Origin: [Actinobacillus] rossii
GTDB taxonomy: Bacteria > Pseudomonadota > Gammaproteobacteria > Enterobacterales > Pasteurellaceae
Length of the DNA: 64,000 nt
Direction of reading: 5' to 3'
Assembly (NCBI GenBank): GCA_900444965.1
Contig: UFRQ01000003.1
Location: 1,302,001 to 1,366,000 of the forward strand
The notes below the pieces were generated by a model. That model saw nothing but the letters and a program-made list of their open reading frames with translations. It did no database searches and had not been told where the DNA came from. Made by a program: the position numbers and the translations under genes. Shown here piece after piece: positions 32,307-42,233 of this stretch (within the stretch, counting starts at the first letter, position 1; each line of letters starts with the position of its first letter).

Positions 32307-34190
32307 ATGAAGAATATTCGTTATTTTGCACAAAAATATATTGATTGGGTTATTAAATTAGGTAGACTCAAATTCTCTCTTCTTGGTTTTATTATTTTAG
32401 CCATTCTAGCTCTGTGTACGCATATTCTACTCAGTTCCATTATTGTTGGTGAAATTCATTGGCAAAGCCTAATTTATTCTATTTCTTTCGGTTTAATTTC
32501 TGCCCCTTTCGTTATCTATTTTTTCACATTATTAGTTGAAAAGTTAGAGCTTTCCCGTTTAAGTCTTTCTAAATCAGTAGCCAAACTCCGCCAAGAGATA
32601 CAAGAACGCATCATTGCGGAACAGCGTTTAGCACAAGCAAATCAAGATAAAACAACATTGATGGCAACGATTAGCCACGAACTACGAACACCATTGAATG
32701 GTATTGTAGGTTTAAGCCGTATGTTACTTGAAACGAATTTAACCGATGAGCAACGAAATTATTTGAAAACCATTAGTTTTAGTGCGGTATCTTTGGGGCA
32801 CATTTTTAATGATATTATTGATCTTGATAAAATCGATGCAAAACGAATAGAGCTCTATCAACAGCAAACAGATTTTCATGCACTGATTGACAATATAGCA
32901 AATATCGGTCAGTTTATGGCCACACAGAAAAAACTTACCTTCCACTTAAAGTGCGGTCAAAATTTACCGCATTTTTTAATGCTAGACGAGACTCGATTAA
33001 GTCAAATATTATGGAATTTATTGAGCAACGCCGTTAAATTTACCGGTCAAGGTGAAATAATTCTTGATATTCAGCGTGTATCTCAAAATCAATATCAATT
33101 TTCTGTCACTGATTCAGGTCAGGGGATTCCAGAATCTGATATAGAAAATATTTTTGAAATGTATTATCAAGTGGAAAAGAGTCAGCATAAACCAGCAGGC
33201 AGTGGTATTGGATTAGCTATTTCTAAAACAATTGCAAAGTTGATGAATGGCAGTTTAACTGTTACGACACAATTAGGTAAAGGGTCTACGTTTACATTGC
33301 TTATTCAAGCAGAAGAAATACAAGTTTCACTTAATAAGAATACACTCGATTCAGTGGAGTTAGATCTCAATGTATTATTAGTTGAAGATATTGAGCTAAA
33401 CATTGTCGTGGCTAAATCAGTCCTTGAAAAATTGGGTTGTCATGTTGATGTGGCGATGACGGGGAAATTAGCAATAGAACAATTTGACAGTAAATCTTAC
33501 GATTTAGTGTTTTTAGATATTCAACTTCCAGATATGACGGGGTTTGCCATTGCACAATATCTTCGCCAGCGATATGAAGATGGCGTTTATAGCTATCTGC
33601 CCCCATTGATTGCACTTACAGCGAATGTAATGCAAAGCAAATCAGACTATTTAGTACAAGGAATGGATGATGTTTTAGCTAAACCATTAGATGTTAATGC
33701 GTTAACGCATTGTTTGAATCAATATTTTCCTGATTATTTTGATTCCCATTCACTTGAATTTCCACAAAGTGCGGTTAATTTTAGTCATGAATTTGATAGA
33801 GAGCCTGAAATAGTCGATTATCAATTTGTACGGGAACTGGTAGATTTAATTTCAGTACAAACTTATCTTAGCAATCTTGCTACGTTTCGTACTGCGATTT
33901 GTAACAATGACTTAGATTTGCACAAGAAATATAATGCTTATCTCAATAATTTGATTTCACAATCAGAGTTAATCTCTACTGCACATAAATTGAAAGGTGC
34001 TGCAGGCAGTTTAGGTTTAAAAGCAATTCAGAAATTAGCTGCTTGTATTCAAAATCCTGATTTACCCGATTGGGCAGATCAATTGAACGTATGGATGACA
34101 GAATTAGATAACATAGAAACGCCAAGTATTTCTGCTTTAGACAGCTGGCTGACAGAATTTAATCAGTACTTACATAAAAAGGGGCAATAA
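32307..34190 (+). CDS. arcB: ArcB, hybrid histidine kinase of the Arc system (PAS-less form)
   Basis: 627 residues. It is the sensor that phosphorylates ArcA under oxygen limitation. The order is two membrane helices (about 22-43 and 52-77), a short coiled linker (80-115), a kinase core with His124 in ISHELRTPLNG and N/G boxes near 240-305 (NAVKFTG, DSGQGIP, GSGIGLAIS), a receiver with Asp404 in LDIQLPDM, and an HPt domain with His560 in AHKLKGAAGSLG. The full His-Asp-His relay is present. E. coli ArcB has about 150 more residues with a PAS domain and redox cysteines in the linker; here that region is absent. The stop lies inside a terminator stem. Confidence 0.95.
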   Translation: MKNIRYFAQKYIDWVIKLGRLKFSLLGFIILAILALCTHILLSSIIVGEIHWQSLIYSISFGLISAPFVIYFFTLLVEKLELSRLSLSKSVAKLRQEIQERIIAEQRLAQANQDKTTLMATISHELRTPLNGIVGLSRMLLETNLTDEQRNYLKTISFSAVSLGHIFNDIIDLDKIDAKRIELYQQQTDFHALIDNIANIGQFMATQKKLTFHLKCGQNLPHFLMLDETRLSQILWNLLSNAVKFTGQGEIILDIQRVSQNQYQFSVTDSGQGIPESDIENIFEMYYQVEKSQHKPAGSGIGLAISKTIAKLMNGSLTVTTQLGKGSTFTLLIQAEEIQVSLNKNTLDSVELDLNVLLVEDIELNIVVAKSVLEKLGCHVDVAMTGKLAIEQFDSKSYDLVFLDIQLPDMTGFAIAQYLRQRYEDGVYSYLPPLIALTANVMQSKSDYLVQGMDDVLAKPLDVNALTHCLNQYFPDYFDSHSLEFPQSAVNFSHEFDREPEIVDYQFVRELVDLISVQTYLSNLATFRTAICNNDLDLHKKYNAYLNNLISQSELISTAHKLKGAAGSLGLKAIQKLAACIQNPDLPDWADQLNVWMTELDNIETPSISALDSWLTEFNQYLHKKGQ

Positions 34191-34199
34191 GCCCCTTTA
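34176..34199. terminator. Bidirectional terminator overlapping the arcB stop codon
   Basis: AAAAAGGGGC-AATA-GCCCCTTTA forms the hairpin; the arcB TAA stop (34188-34190) lies at the loop and stem edge. It serves arcB and the convergent suhB. Confidence 0.8.
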
Positions 34200-34204
34200 T
34201 TAAA

Positions 34205-34996
34205 TTACAGATTGTAGTGTGGTTGGATTTTATTTAGCATTTCTTTTACTACGCGTGGTGTGGCAACCACAATATGGCCATCTTTTAAAAAGTCATGACC
34301 ACCGTTGAAATCACACACTAATGCCCCAGCTTCACGTGCGATAAGCTCACCAGCCGCCATATCCCAAGGTTTTAAACCCATCTCAAAGTAAGCATCTACG
34401 CGCCCAGCTGCAACATAACATAAATCTAACGCTGCAGAACCTGTACGACGAAAATCCGCAGCATCTTCAGCTATAGCGGCCATCATAGCAAATTGTGGCG
34501 CCATTAATTTAGGCTGTTTAAATGGAAAACCTGTTGCGACAATACAACCTTGTAGATCACGTTTTTCAGTTATACGCAAACGAACATCATTAAATTTTGC
34601 GCCTTTACCACGTACACCAGTGAATAACTCATTGGTAATTGGATCATAAACGACGCCCACTTCGGTACGACCTTTTACGCGGATAGCAATAGAGACTGAA
34701 AAATGTGGAAAACCTTTGATAAAGTTTGTTGTGCCATCTAATGGATCAATAACCCATTGAATATCCTTATCTTTGCCTTCCAGCGCACCACTTTCTTCAG
34801 CAATAATTGTGTGATCAGGATAAGAGGCGCGAATTGTTTCAATGATAGCAACTTCGGCGGCTTTATCTACATTGGTAACAAAGTCATTATTACCTTTTTC
34901 TGATGTCTGAATACTATCAAGACGTTCATAACTTTTGGCAATGACATTGCCAGCTTTTCGTGCGGCACGAATAGCGATATTTAACATTGGGTTCAT
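34205..34996 (-). CDS. suhB: SuhB, inositol-1-monophosphatase family protein
   Basis: 263 residues from the ATG at 34996, chosen because MNPMLNIAIRAARKAGNVIAK matches the SuhB N-terminus. The 24 codons open upstream look like hydrophobic noise. Metal and substrate motifs are EESG (near 68), WVIDPLDGTTNFIKGFPHFSVSIA (near 82) and the later WDMAAGELIAREAGA. SuhB has inositol monophosphatase activity, but its main bacterial role is in the rRNA antitermination complex. That is notable with an rrn operon two genes away, though this adjacency may be chance. Confidence 0.95.
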   Translation of the reverse strand: MNPMLNIAIRAARKAGNVIAKSYERLDSIQTSEKGNNDFVTNVDKAAEVAIIETIRASYPDHTIIAEESGALEGKDKDIQWVIDPLDGTTNFIKGFPHFSVSIAIRVKGRTEVGVVYDPITNELFTGVRGKGAKFNDVRLRITEKRDLQGCIVATGFPFKQPKLMAPQFAMMAAIAEDAADFRRTGSAALDLCYVAAGRVDAYFEMGLKPWDMAAGELIAREAGALVCDFNGGHDFLKDGHIVVATPRVVKEMLNKIQPHYNL

Positions 34997-35176
34997 AAAT
35001 AATATGTCCATGAGATAGATTGTGAAAAGAACAATATAAGCAAAGCCTACATAGAAATCGGTAAGCATTATAGTGATTTTTTCTATAAATTTCTACTTAA
35101 AAAAGACAATAATCCGACTGACTTTAGTGGGTATTGTGGTAAAATACCCACAAACTTTACTTATTATGTAAATAAC

Positions 35177-35893
35177 ATGTTAAATAATATCAAGGTTGTG
35201 CTAGTTGAAACGTCACATTCGGGGAATATTGGTTCTGCTGCACGAGCGATGAAAACGATGGGGTTAACAAAGTTATATTTAGTTGCTCCAAAGCACGGAA
35301 TTGATGAACAGGCAATCGCGTTAGCTGCAGGTGCTGATGATGTAGTAAAACAGGCTAAAATTGTACCGCACTTTGATGATGCAATTGCTGATTGTTCTTT
35401 AGTGATTGGCACTAGCGCGCGTTTGCGTCATTTACAAAATACGCTAATTGAGCCAAGAGAATGTGGTGAAAAAGTCATTCAGATGGCAAAGTGTGGTCAA
35501 ATTGCCCTTGTTTTTGGGCGTGAACGCGTGGGTTTAACGAATGAAGAATTATTAAAATGCCATTATCATCTTACTATTCCTGCTAATCCCGATTATTCTT
35601 CGTTGAATTTAGCGATGGCGGTTCAATTAGTTTGTTATGAACTAAGAATGGCATTTTTACATCAGCAAAGTTTGCCTGTTTCAACAATAGATAATGTCGA
35701 TACATTAGCAACAGCACAGGAATTAGAATATTTCTATCAACATACTGAACAACTTTATACAAAGCTTAAATTTATTCATAATCAAGGTGTTATGCAAAAA
35801 TTGAGACGGCTTTATCATCGCGCTCAAGTAGAAAAAAATGAACTTAATATTTTACGTGGTATGTTAAGTGCGGTTGAAAAATCCTTAAAATAA
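35177..35893 (+). CDS. trmJ: TrmJ, tRNA Cm32/Um32 2'-O-methyltransferase
   Basis: 238 residues of the SPOUT family. It methylates the ribose of nucleotide 32 in several tRNAs. The N-terminal VLVETSHSGNIGSAARAMKTMGL block, the knot motifs VFGRERVGLTNEE near residue 115 and IPANPDYSSLNLAMAVQLVCYELR near 134 are all characteristic. A helical C-terminal extension completes the dimer. It lies directly upstream of iscR, the usual enterobacterial and Haemophilus order trmJ-iscR. Confidence 0.95.
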   Translation: MLNNIKVVLVETSHSGNIGSAARAMKTMGLTKLYLVAPKHGIDEQAIALAAGADDVVKQAKIVPHFDDAIADCSLVIGTSARLRHLQNTLIEPRECGEKVIQMAKCGQIALVFGRERVGLTNEELLKCHYHLTIPANPDYSSLNLAMAVQLVCYELRMAFLHQQSLPVSTIDNVDTLATAQELEYFYQHTEQLYTKLKFIHNQGVMQKLRRLYHRAQVEKNELNILRGMLSAVEKSLK

Positions 35894-35907
35894 AGTAGGG
35901 AATATTC

Positions 35908-35935
35908 TTGACTAAATTAATGGGTTATGTAAACT
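35908..35935 (+). promoter_or_regulatory. Probable promoter of the isc operon
   Basis: TTGACT at 35908-35913 and TAAACT near 35930-35935 are spaced by 16 bp, upstream of the iscR ribosome binding site AAAAGGAAA. In E. coli this region carries IscR operators; the TTGACTAAATTAATGGG segment could be one but no clear match is asserted. Confidence 0.45.
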
Positions 35936-35966
35936 ATTTATATTAGATTTTAAAAGGAAAGTGAAA

Positions 35967-36428
35967 ATGAAATTAACTTCAAAGGGACGTTATGCGGTAA
36001 CTGCAATTTTAGACATTGCACTATTCGGCGCGAATGGTCCAGTGACGTTAGCAGAAATCTCTGAGCGACAAAGTATTTCTTTGTCGTATTTAGAGCAATT
36101 ATTTGCAAAATTACGTCGTCATGGCTTAGTCAAAAGTGTACGAGGTCCAGGTGGTGGTTATCGTTTAGGCTACGCAACCAGCGAGATTTCTATTGGTATG
36201 GTTATTAATGCCGTTAATGAGAAAATTGCGGTTACCAAATGCCTTGGAAGAGGAAATTGTCAAAATGGACAAGAGTGTTTAACTCACCATTTGTGGGATG
36301 AATTGAGTGCGCGTATTGAAACATTCTTAGACGAAATCACCTTGGCAGAGCTTGTAGATAAACATCAAGATCGTCTAGAACATCAAAGCCATGCGGATTT
36401 TAAAGATTTATTAGTTGTGAATAGTTAA
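35967..36428 (+). CDS. iscR: IscR, Fe-S cluster-responsive regulator
   Basis: 153 residues from the ATG at 35967. An in-frame GTG two codons earlier is too close to AAGGA. This Rrf2-type winged-helix regulator begins [19 protein letters not shown]. The cluster ligands are Cys92, Cys98, Cys104 and His107, at the same positions as in E. coli. The [2Fe-2S] form represses its own operon; the apo form acts at other sites. It leads iscRSUA-hscBA-fdx-iscX. Confidence 0.97.
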   Translation: MKLTSKGRYAVTAILDIALFGANGPVTLAEISERQSISLSYLEQLFAKLRRHGLVKSVRGPGGGYRLGYATSEISIGMVINAVNEKIAVTKCLGRGNCQNGQECLTHHLWDELSARIETFLDEITLAELVDKHQDRLEHQSHADFKDLLVVNS

Positions 36429-36437
36429 GAGAATAAG

Positions 36438-37652
36438 ATGAAATTACCAATTTATTTAGATTATGCGGCAACTTGTCCAGTCGATGAACGTGTTGCAAAA
36501 AAAATGATGGAATTTTTAACCATTGATGGTGTGTTTGGTAACCCTGCATCTCGTTCACATAAATTTGGTTGGCAAGCAGAAGAAGCGGTGGACATTGCTC
36601 GTAATCAAATTGCGGATTTAATTGGTGCTGATAGTCGTGAGATTGTTTTTACATCGGGTGCGACAGAAGCGGATAACCTTGCCATTAAAGGTGCTGCACA
36701 TTTCTATCAAACTAAAGGTAAGCATATTATTACGTGTAAAACAGAACACAAAGCAGTTTTAGATACTTGCCGTCAATTAGAACGTGAAGGTTTTGAAGTC
36801 ACTTATTTGGCACCAAAATCAGACGGTTTAATTGATATTGAAGAATTCAAAGCGGCAATTCGTCCTGATACGATTTTAGTGTCTATTATGCACGCAAATA
36901 ATGAAATTGGTGTCATTCAAGATATTAAGACAATTGGTGAGATTTGCCATGCAAATAAAGTGATTTTCCACACCGATGCGACTCAGAGTGTCGGTAAAGT
37001 TGAGATTAATCTTGCTGAATTACCTGTTGACTTACTTTCTATGTCAAGTCATAAACTTTACGGACCAAAAGGTATTGGTGCGTTATATGTGCGCCGTAAA
37101 CCGCGTGTTCGTTTAGAAGCGATTATTCATGGAGGTGGTCATGAGCGTGGCATGCGTTCAGGCACATTACCTGTACACCAAATTGTGGGGATGGGTGAAG
37201 CCTATTGTATTTGTAAAGAAGAAATGGCAACAGAAATGCCACGTTTGAAAGCATTACGTGACCGTTTATATAATGGCTTAAAAGATATTGAAGAAACCTA
37301 TGTGAACGGTTCGATGGAACATCGTTTGGATAATAACTTGAATATCAGTTTTAATTATGTAGAAGGCGAGAGTTTGATGATGGCATTACGTGATATCGCG
37401 GTTTCATCAGGTTCCGCTTGTACTTCAGCAAGTCTTGAGCCTTCTTATGTATTACGTGCGCTTGGATTAAATGATGAGTTAGCGCATAGTTCAATTCGCT
37501 TTAGTTTAGGACGTTATACCACGGAAGAAGAAATTGATTACACGATTAGTTTAATGAAAAGTGCGGTGCAAAAATTAAGAGATTTATCGCCGTTGTGGGA
37601 TATGTACAAAGAGGGTGTTGATCTTAATACGATCGAATGGGCTGAGCATTAA
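36438..37652 (+). CDS. iscS: IscS, cysteine desulfurase
   Basis: 404 residues, as in E. coli. This PLP enzyme takes sulfur from cysteine and passes it as persulfide to IscU and to tRNA-thiolation partners. The PLP lysine is Lys206 in [12 protein letters not shown], the active-site Cys is Cys328 in [14 protein letters not shown], and the N-terminal [10 protein letters not shown] motif is present. It lies 9 bp after iscR. A 93 bp gap to iscU follows. Confidence 0.98.
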   Translation: MKLPIYLDYAATCPVDERVAKKMMEFLTIDGVFGNPASRSHKFGWQAEEAVDIARNQIADLIGADSREIVFTSGATEADNLAIKGAAHFYQTKGKHIITCKTEHKAVLDTCRQLEREGFEVTYLAPKSDGLIDIEEFKAAIRPDTILVSIMHANNEIGVIQDIKTIGEICHANKVIFHTDATQSVGKVEINLAELPVDLLSMSSHKLYGPKGIGALYVRRKPRVRLEAIIHGGGHERGMRSGTLPVHQIVGMGEAYCICKEEMATEMPRLKALRDRLYNGLKDIEETYVNGSMEHRLDNNLNISFNYVEGESLMMALRDIAVSSGSACTSASLEPSYVLRALGLNDELAHSSIRFSLGRYTTEEEIDYTISLMKSAVQKLRDLSPLWDMYKEGVDLNTIEWAEH

Positions 37653-37745
37653 CACCTTAGGATAGTGCGAGTTTCCCCTTATTTTACTGGGAATATAAAC
37701 AATGGGATTGATTCTCCCATTTTACAAGTTTTGAAGGAAAGCAAA

Positions 37746-38129
37746 ATGGCATATAGTGAAAAACTTTTAGATCATTATGAAAATCCACGTAATGTTGGTG
37801 CAATGGATAAAAAATCGGTTGATGTTGGTACAGGTATGGTGGGAGCACCAGCTTGTGGCGATGTAATGCAATTGCAAATTAAAGTTAATGAAAACGGCAT
37901 TATTGAAGATGCGAAATTCAAAACCTATGGTTGCGGTTCTGCGATTGCTTCAAGCTCATTAATTACTGAATGGGTTAAAGGGAAATCTTTAGACGAAGCG
38001 GGTGCGATTAAAAACAGCCAAATTGCAGAAGAATTAGAATTACCACCAGTGAAAGTACATTGTTCAATTTTAGCAGAAGATGCCATTAAAGCAGCGATTG
38101 CAGATTACAAAGCAAAACAAGGTCAGTAA
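37746..38129 (+). CDS. iscU: IscU, Fe-S cluster scaffold
   Basis: 127 residues from ATG 37746, which follows GAAGGAAAGCAAA. Upstream in-frame codons back to 37665 look non-coding. Scaffold ligands Cys37 (APACGDV with Asp39), Cys63 ([13 protein letters not shown]) and Cys106 ([11 protein letters not shown]) are at the E. coli positions. The LPPVKVHCS segment is the HscA recognition motif. It assembles clusters from IscS sulfur and hands them on with HscAB. Confidence 0.97.
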   Translation: MAYSEKLLDHYENPRNVGAMDKKSVDVGTGMVGAPACGDVMQLQIKVNENGIIEDAKFKTYGCGSAIASSSLITEWVKGKSLDEAGAIKNSQIAEELELPPVKVHCSILAEDAIKAAIADYKAKQGQ

Positions 38130-38131
38130 TT

Positions 38132-38518
38132 ATGACAGAGGAACAACTTAATTCACCAGAAACAGAGAGCCAAAAAATAGAAAATACAGGCACCTATTCA
38201 ATTAGTATGACTTCAAGTGCGGCAGCGCATGTTAAAAAATGCTTAGACGATCGTGGTAAGGGCATTGGCTTGCGTTTAGGGATCAAAACATCAGGTTGTT
38301 CTGGCTTAGCCTATGTGCTTGAGTTTGTTGATGAATTAAATGCTGATGACAATGTTTTTGAACAAGATGGGGTCAAAGTGATCGTGGATACGAAAAGTTT
38401 AGTTTATCTCAACGGAACACAACTTGATTTTATAAAAGAAGGGTTAAATGAAGGATTTAAATTCACTAATCCTAATGTTAAAGATCAATGTGGCTGTGGC
38501 GAAAGCTTTAGTGTGTAA
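38132..38518 (+). CDS. iscA: IscA, A-type Fe-S carrier with N-terminal extension
   Basis: 128 residues versus about 107 in E. coli. The core has the three ligand cysteines, TSGCSGLAY and the C-terminal CGCGESFSV. The first 24 or so residues (starting [18 protein letters not shown]) are acidic, polar and not part of the usual fold. An internal ATG at 38207, just before [10 protein letters not shown], would give a conventional length. The start at 38132 is kept because AAGGTC lies 10 bases before it and it begins 2 bp after iscU. Either start is possible. Confidence 0.93.
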   Translation: MTEEQLNSPETESQKIENTGTYSISMTSSAAAHVKKCLDDRGKGIGLRLGIKTSGCSGLAYVLEFVDELNADDNVFEQDGVKVIVDTKSLVYLNGTQLDFIKEGLNEGFKFTNPNVKDQCGCGESFSV

Positions 38519-38524
38519 TTGAAT

Positions 38525-39046
38525 ATGAATAATCCTTTTACGCTTTTTAATCTACCTGTGGATTTCCAAATTAATAACGACTTGCTTTCAAGTCGTTATT
38601 TGTCGTTACAGAAATCACTACATCCCGACAATTTTGCTCATAGCTCACCTCAAGAACAGCGTTTGGCAATGCAAAAGTCAGCGGAAGTGAATGATGCATT
38701 ACAAATTTTAAAAGATCCCATTCGTCGAGCAGATGCGATTATTGCTATTTATACTGGTGAACATAAAGATTTAGAACAAACACATCACCATGATATGGCA
38801 TTTCTCATGCAACAAATGGAATGGCGTGAGCGTTTGGAAGAAATTGAAAATGCAAAAGATGTGGCGCAATTAATGGATTTTTCTATCGAAGTAGAAAAGA
38901 CAGAACAACAATTTTTAAGCGAAATTTCTACCGCACTTTCTGCGCAAAATTGGTCTCAAGCTGCACAAATTAACGATCGTTTACGATTTATCAAGAAACT
39001 CAATGTTGAAATTGAGCGTGTTGAAGATGAAATTTCAGAATTTTAA
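38525..39046 (+). CDS. hscB: HscB, J-domain co-chaperone
   Basis: 173 residues from ATG 38525; a TTG six bases earlier, directly after the iscA stop, is a possible alternative. The J-domain begins NPFTLFNLPVDFQIN and has the essential HPD motif in SLHPDNF near residue 38. The C-terminal helical domain binds IscU. It delivers IscU to the Hsp70 HscA and stimulates its ATPase. It sits between iscA and hscA, in the standard order. Confidence 0.95.
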   Translation: MNNPFTLFNLPVDFQINNDLLSSRYLSLQKSLHPDNFAHSSPQEQRLAMQKSAEVNDALQILKDPIRRADAIIAIYTGEHKDLEQTHHHDMAFLMQQMEWRERLEEIENAKDVAQLMDFSIEVEKTEQQFLSEISTALSAQNWSQAAQINDRLRFIKKLNVEIERVEDEISEF

Positions 39047-39055
39047 GAGATAATT

Positions 39056-40900
39056 ATGGCATTACTTCAAATTGCTGAGCCAGGACAAAGCGCAGCACCA
39101 CATCAACATAAATTAGCCATCGGCATCGATCTTGGGACAACTAATAGCCTTGTGGCTGCTGTACGTAGCGGACAACCGACTATTTTGTTAGATGAACAAG
39201 AAAGACCCTTAACCCCATCGATTGTGCATTATGGCAATGAGATCGCTGTGGGTTATGAAGCTGGTCGCTTGGCGGCCAAGGATCCGAAAAATACCATTAT
39301 TTCGGTGAAGCGTTTGATTGGACGTAGCCTTGCAGATGTACAACAACGTTATCTAAATTTGCCCTATGACTTTGTGCAAACTGAAAATGGTTTACCGTTA
39401 ATTGTGGCGAACAAAACTGCAGTAAGTCCGATTGAAGTATCGAGTGAAATTCTGAAAAAATTAACCGCACTTGCGGAGAAACGCCTTGGTGGCGAATTGC
39501 AAGGCGCAGTCATTACCGTGCCTGCTTATTTTGATGATGCACAACGCCAAAGCACAAAAGATGCGGCTAAATTGGCAGGACTAAAAGTGTTACGTTTGCT
39601 CAATGAACCGACGGCGGCAGCCATTGCTTATGGTTTGGATAGTGGTCAAGAAGGCGTTATTGCGGTTTATGATTTAGGTGGTGGAACCTTTGATATTTCG
39701 ATTTTACGTCTATCTAAAGGGGTGTTTGAAGTATTGGCAACAGGTGGCGATACCGCATTAGGTGGGGATGACTTTGACCATTTGTTAGCGGATTGGATTA
39801 CAAAAAAATCCGGTATTCAAGCTCAAACTGACCAACAAAAACGTCAATTAATTGAATTAGCAACGCAAACCAAAATTGCTTTAACTGATAGTCAAAGTGC
39901 GGTGATTTTGTATGATAATTGGCAAGGTGAAATCAGCAGGGATGAATTTAATGTGCTGATTTCTCCTTTAGTTAAACGCTCTTTGTTAGCTTGTCGCCGT
40001 GCTTTAAAAGATTCGGGCATTTCCGCAGAAGAGGTGCGTGAGATTGTGATGGTGGGCGGTTCGACGCGAGTACCTTATGTACGCGATCAAGTAGGGGAAT
40101 TTTTTGGTAAAACACCATTAACCAGCATTGACCCCGATAAAGTGGTGGCGTTGGGTGCTGCAATTCAAGCCGATATTCTAGCGGGTAATAAACCTGATAG
40201 CGAAATGTTGTTGCTTGATGTGATTCCATTGTCATTGGGCATTGAAACTATGGGCGGGTTAGTAGAGAAAATTATTCCGCGTAATACTACAATCCCTGTG
40301 GCTCGAGCGCAAGAATTCACGACCTTTAAAGATGGTCAAACGGCGATGTCTGTACATATTGTTCAAGGGGAACGTGAAATGGTGGAAGACTGTCGTTCTC
40401 TTGCGCGTTTTACTTTGCGTGGTATCCCTGCTATGGCGGCAGGAGCGGCACATATTCGCGTAACTTACCAAGTGGATGCGGACGGTTTATTGAGCGTAAC
40501 TGCTATGGAAAAATCAACGGGCGTGCAATCATCGATTCAAGTCAAACCCTCTTATGGGTTAACGGATGATGAAATTACGCAAATGCTCAAATCTTCTATG
40601 GAAAATGCCAAACAAGATATTGATGCCCGTTTATTGGCGGAGCAACGCGTTGAAGCGCGTCGCGTGATTGAAGCGGTACTGGCAGCGTTAGATGATGACC
40701 AAGATCTGCTGAATGCAGAAGAATTAAGCGCGGTCAAAAATGCCTTAGTTTCACTTGATGAATTGCAGCAAGGCACAGATATGCTCGCAATTAAACAAGG
40801 TATTAAAGTGCTTGATCAGGCGACACAAGAGTTCGCCGCACGTCGAATGGATAAATCTATTCGTCAAGCGTTGGCTGGTAAGGCCGTGGATAATTTATAA
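39056..40900 (+). CDS. hscA: HscA, specialised Hsp70 for Fe-S assembly
   Basis: 614 residues (E. coli 616). The ATPase domain shows [16 protein letters not shown] near residue 22, [32 protein letters not shown] near 181 and [14 protein letters not shown] near 200. The substrate domain carries [26 protein letters not shown]. With HscB it remodels IscU to release its cluster. It lies 9 bp after hscB. Confidence 0.97.
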   Translation: MALLQIAEPGQSAAPHQHKLAIGIDLGTTNSLVAAVRSGQPTILLDEQERPLTPSIVHYGNEIAVGYEAGRLAAKDPKNTIISVKRLIGRSLADVQQRYLNLPYDFVQTENGLPLIVANKTAVSPIEVSSEILKKLTALAEKRLGGELQGAVITVPAYFDDAQRQSTKDAAKLAGLKVLRLLNEPTAAAIAYGLDSGQEGVIAVYDLGGGTFDISILRLSKGVFEVLATGGDTALGGDDFDHLLADWITKKSGIQAQTDQQKRQLIELATQTKIALTDSQSAVILYDNWQGEISRDEFNVLISPLVKRSLLACRRALKDSGISAEEVREIVMVGGSTRVPYVRDQVGEFFGKTPLTSIDPDKVVALGAAIQADILAGNKPDSEMLLLDVIPLSLGIETMGGLVEKIIPRNTTIPVARAQEFTTFKDGQTAMSVHIVQGEREMVEDCRSLARFTLRGIPAMAAGAAHIRVTYQVDADGLLSVTAMEKSTGVQSSIQVKPSYGLTDDEITQMLKSSMENAKQDIDARLLAEQRVEARRVIEAVLAALDDDQDLLNAEELSAVKNALVSLDELQQGTDMLAIKQGIKVLDQATQEFAARRMDKSIRQALAGKAVDNL

Positions 40901-40921
40901 TTTTTGCAATAGGAAAGTATT

Positions 40922-41263
40922 ATGCCAAAAGTGGTTTTTCTACCCAATGAAGAATTCTGCCCAGAAGGGATGGTTGTTGATGCTGCAGCGGGAGATAATT
41001 TACTCGAAGTGGCGCACAATGCGGGCGTGGAAATTCATCATGCTTGCGATGGATCCTGCGCGTGTACAACTTGTCATGTGGTGATTCGTGAAGGATTTGA
41101 TAGTTTAAACGAAACCAGTGATCAAGAAGAAGATATGCTTGATAAAGCTTGGGGGCTAGAAATGGAGAGCCGCTTGTCTTGCCAATGTGTTATTGGAGAT
41201 GAAGATTTGGTTGTCGATATTCCTAAATACAATATTAACCATGCTAATGAGGCGGCGCATTAA
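40922..41263 (+). CDS. fdx: Fdx, [2Fe-2S] adrenodoxin-type ferredoxin
   Basis: 113 residues. It donates electrons for cluster assembly on IscU. Ligands are in [13 protein letters not shown] (three Cys) and [13 protein letters not shown] (fourth Cys), with the ISC-type spacing. The C-terminus [14 protein letters not shown] is characteristic. Its stop overlaps the iscX start by one base. Confidence 0.97.
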   Translation: MPKVVFLPNEEFCPEGMVVDAAAGDNLLEVAHNAGVEIHHACDGSCACTTCHVVIREGFDSLNETSDQEEDMLDKAWGLEMESRLSCQCVIGDEDLVVDIPKYNINHANEAAH

Positions 41264-41457
41264 TGAAATGGACTGATGTACAAGAAATTGCAGAAATGCT
41301 TTATGAGCGTGATCCAGATTTAGACCCGAAAACAGTGCGTTTTACAGATATGCACCAATGGATTTGTGAGTTTAAGGATTTTGATGATGATCCTGAAGCT
41401 AGTAACGAAAGAATTCTTGAAGCTATTTTGTTACGTTGGCTTGATGAATATGCGTAG
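41263..41457 (+). CDS. iscX: IscX, Fe-S assembly regulator
   Basis: 64 residues (E. coli IscX 66). This small acidic protein binds IscS and slows or tunes cluster assembly, and may act as an iron sensor. [22 protein letters not shown] near the N-terminus and LRWLDEYA at the C-terminus are typical. It starts inside the fdx stop (TAATG) and closes the isc operon before an inverted USS-like terminator. Confidence 0.95.
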   Translation: MKWTDVQEIAEMLYERDPDLDPKTVRFTDMHQWICEFKDFDDDPEASNERILEAILLRWLDEYA

Positions 41458-41476
41458 TCGGATATAGATAAATATT

Positions 41477-41517
41477 AAAGTGTGGTTAGAAAACATGATG
41501 TTTTTTGACCGCACTTT
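41477..41517 (+). terminator. Terminator from a partly decayed inverted USS pair after iscX
   Basis: The left arm AAAGTGTGGTTAGAAAACA has a T in place of the USS C; the right arm TGTTTTTTGACCGCACTTT keeps the exact core. The stem still forms using G-U pairing. Confidence 0.7.
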
Positions 41518-41588
41518 GTGTATAAGCCTATGAAAACTCCCTAATTTCTACTATAATTTTGTCAATTTCACGTTTATTGAGACAGATT

Positions 41589-42224
41589 ATGTCAGAATCA
41601 TGCATTATTATTGGTATTACTGGCGCGTCAGCGTCAGGGAAGAGTTCTATCGCGCACACTGTCCATCGCGAGTTGTGTGAAGAACTCGGATGTGAAGAAA
41701 TTGGAATTATTGCAGAAGATAGTTATTACAAAGACCAAAGTCATTTAGATTTTGAAACTCGCACTAAAACTAATTATGACCATCCTAACTCTATGGATCG
41801 CGATTTGCTGATTGAACATTTGCAAATGTTGAAAGCAGGTAAGGCAGTCGATATTCCGGTTTATAGCTATTCTGATCATAATCGAACGAAAGATGTAACA
41901 CATTTTGAACCACGTAAAATTGTGATTGTAGAAGGCATTTTGTTATTAACCGATGAACGAGTGCGGAAAGAGTTAGCCATGTCTGTGTTTGTTGATACAC
42001 CACTTGATATTTGTTTTATTCGACGTTTACAACGAGACATGGTGGAACGAGGTCGTTCTATGGAATCGGTGATTGAACAGTATCGCGCCACAGTGCGTCC
42101 GATGTTTTTGCAATTTATCGAACCCAGTAAACAATATGCGGATGTTATTATTCCGCGTGGTGGTAAAAATCGCGTGGCGATTGAGATGTTAAAAGCGCAA
42201 ATTTTGAAATTATTGGGCAAGTAG
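41589..42224 (+). CDS. udk: Udk, uridine kinase
   Basis: 211 residues from ATG 41589; ten open codons upstream are not family-like. It phosphorylates uridine and cytidine for pyrimidine salvage. The Walker A loop is [14 protein letters not shown] near residue 8, followed by [26 protein letters not shown] near 41 and the LID-region [17 protein letters not shown] near 145. First gene of an apparent operon udk-dcd-asmA-like-MFS, 9 bp before dcd. Confidence 0.96.
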   Translation: MSESCIIIGITGASASGKSSIAHTVHRELCEELGCEEIGIIAEDSYYKDQSHLDFETRTKTNYDHPNSMDRDLLIEHLQMLKAGKAVDIPVYSYSDHNRTKDVTHFEPRKIVIVEGILLLTDERVRKELAMSVFVDTPLDICFIRRLQRDMVERGRSMESVIEQYRATVRPMFLQFIEPSKQYADVIIPRGGKNRVAIEMLKAQILKLLGK

Positions 42225-42233
42225 GAGAATACT

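Noticed and set aside
34997..35068. 24-codon hydrophobic extension of suhB
   Set aside because: It could be taken for a membrane anchor, but SuhB is cytoplasmic and the normal N-terminus starts at 34996; the extension is AT-rich promoter DNA.
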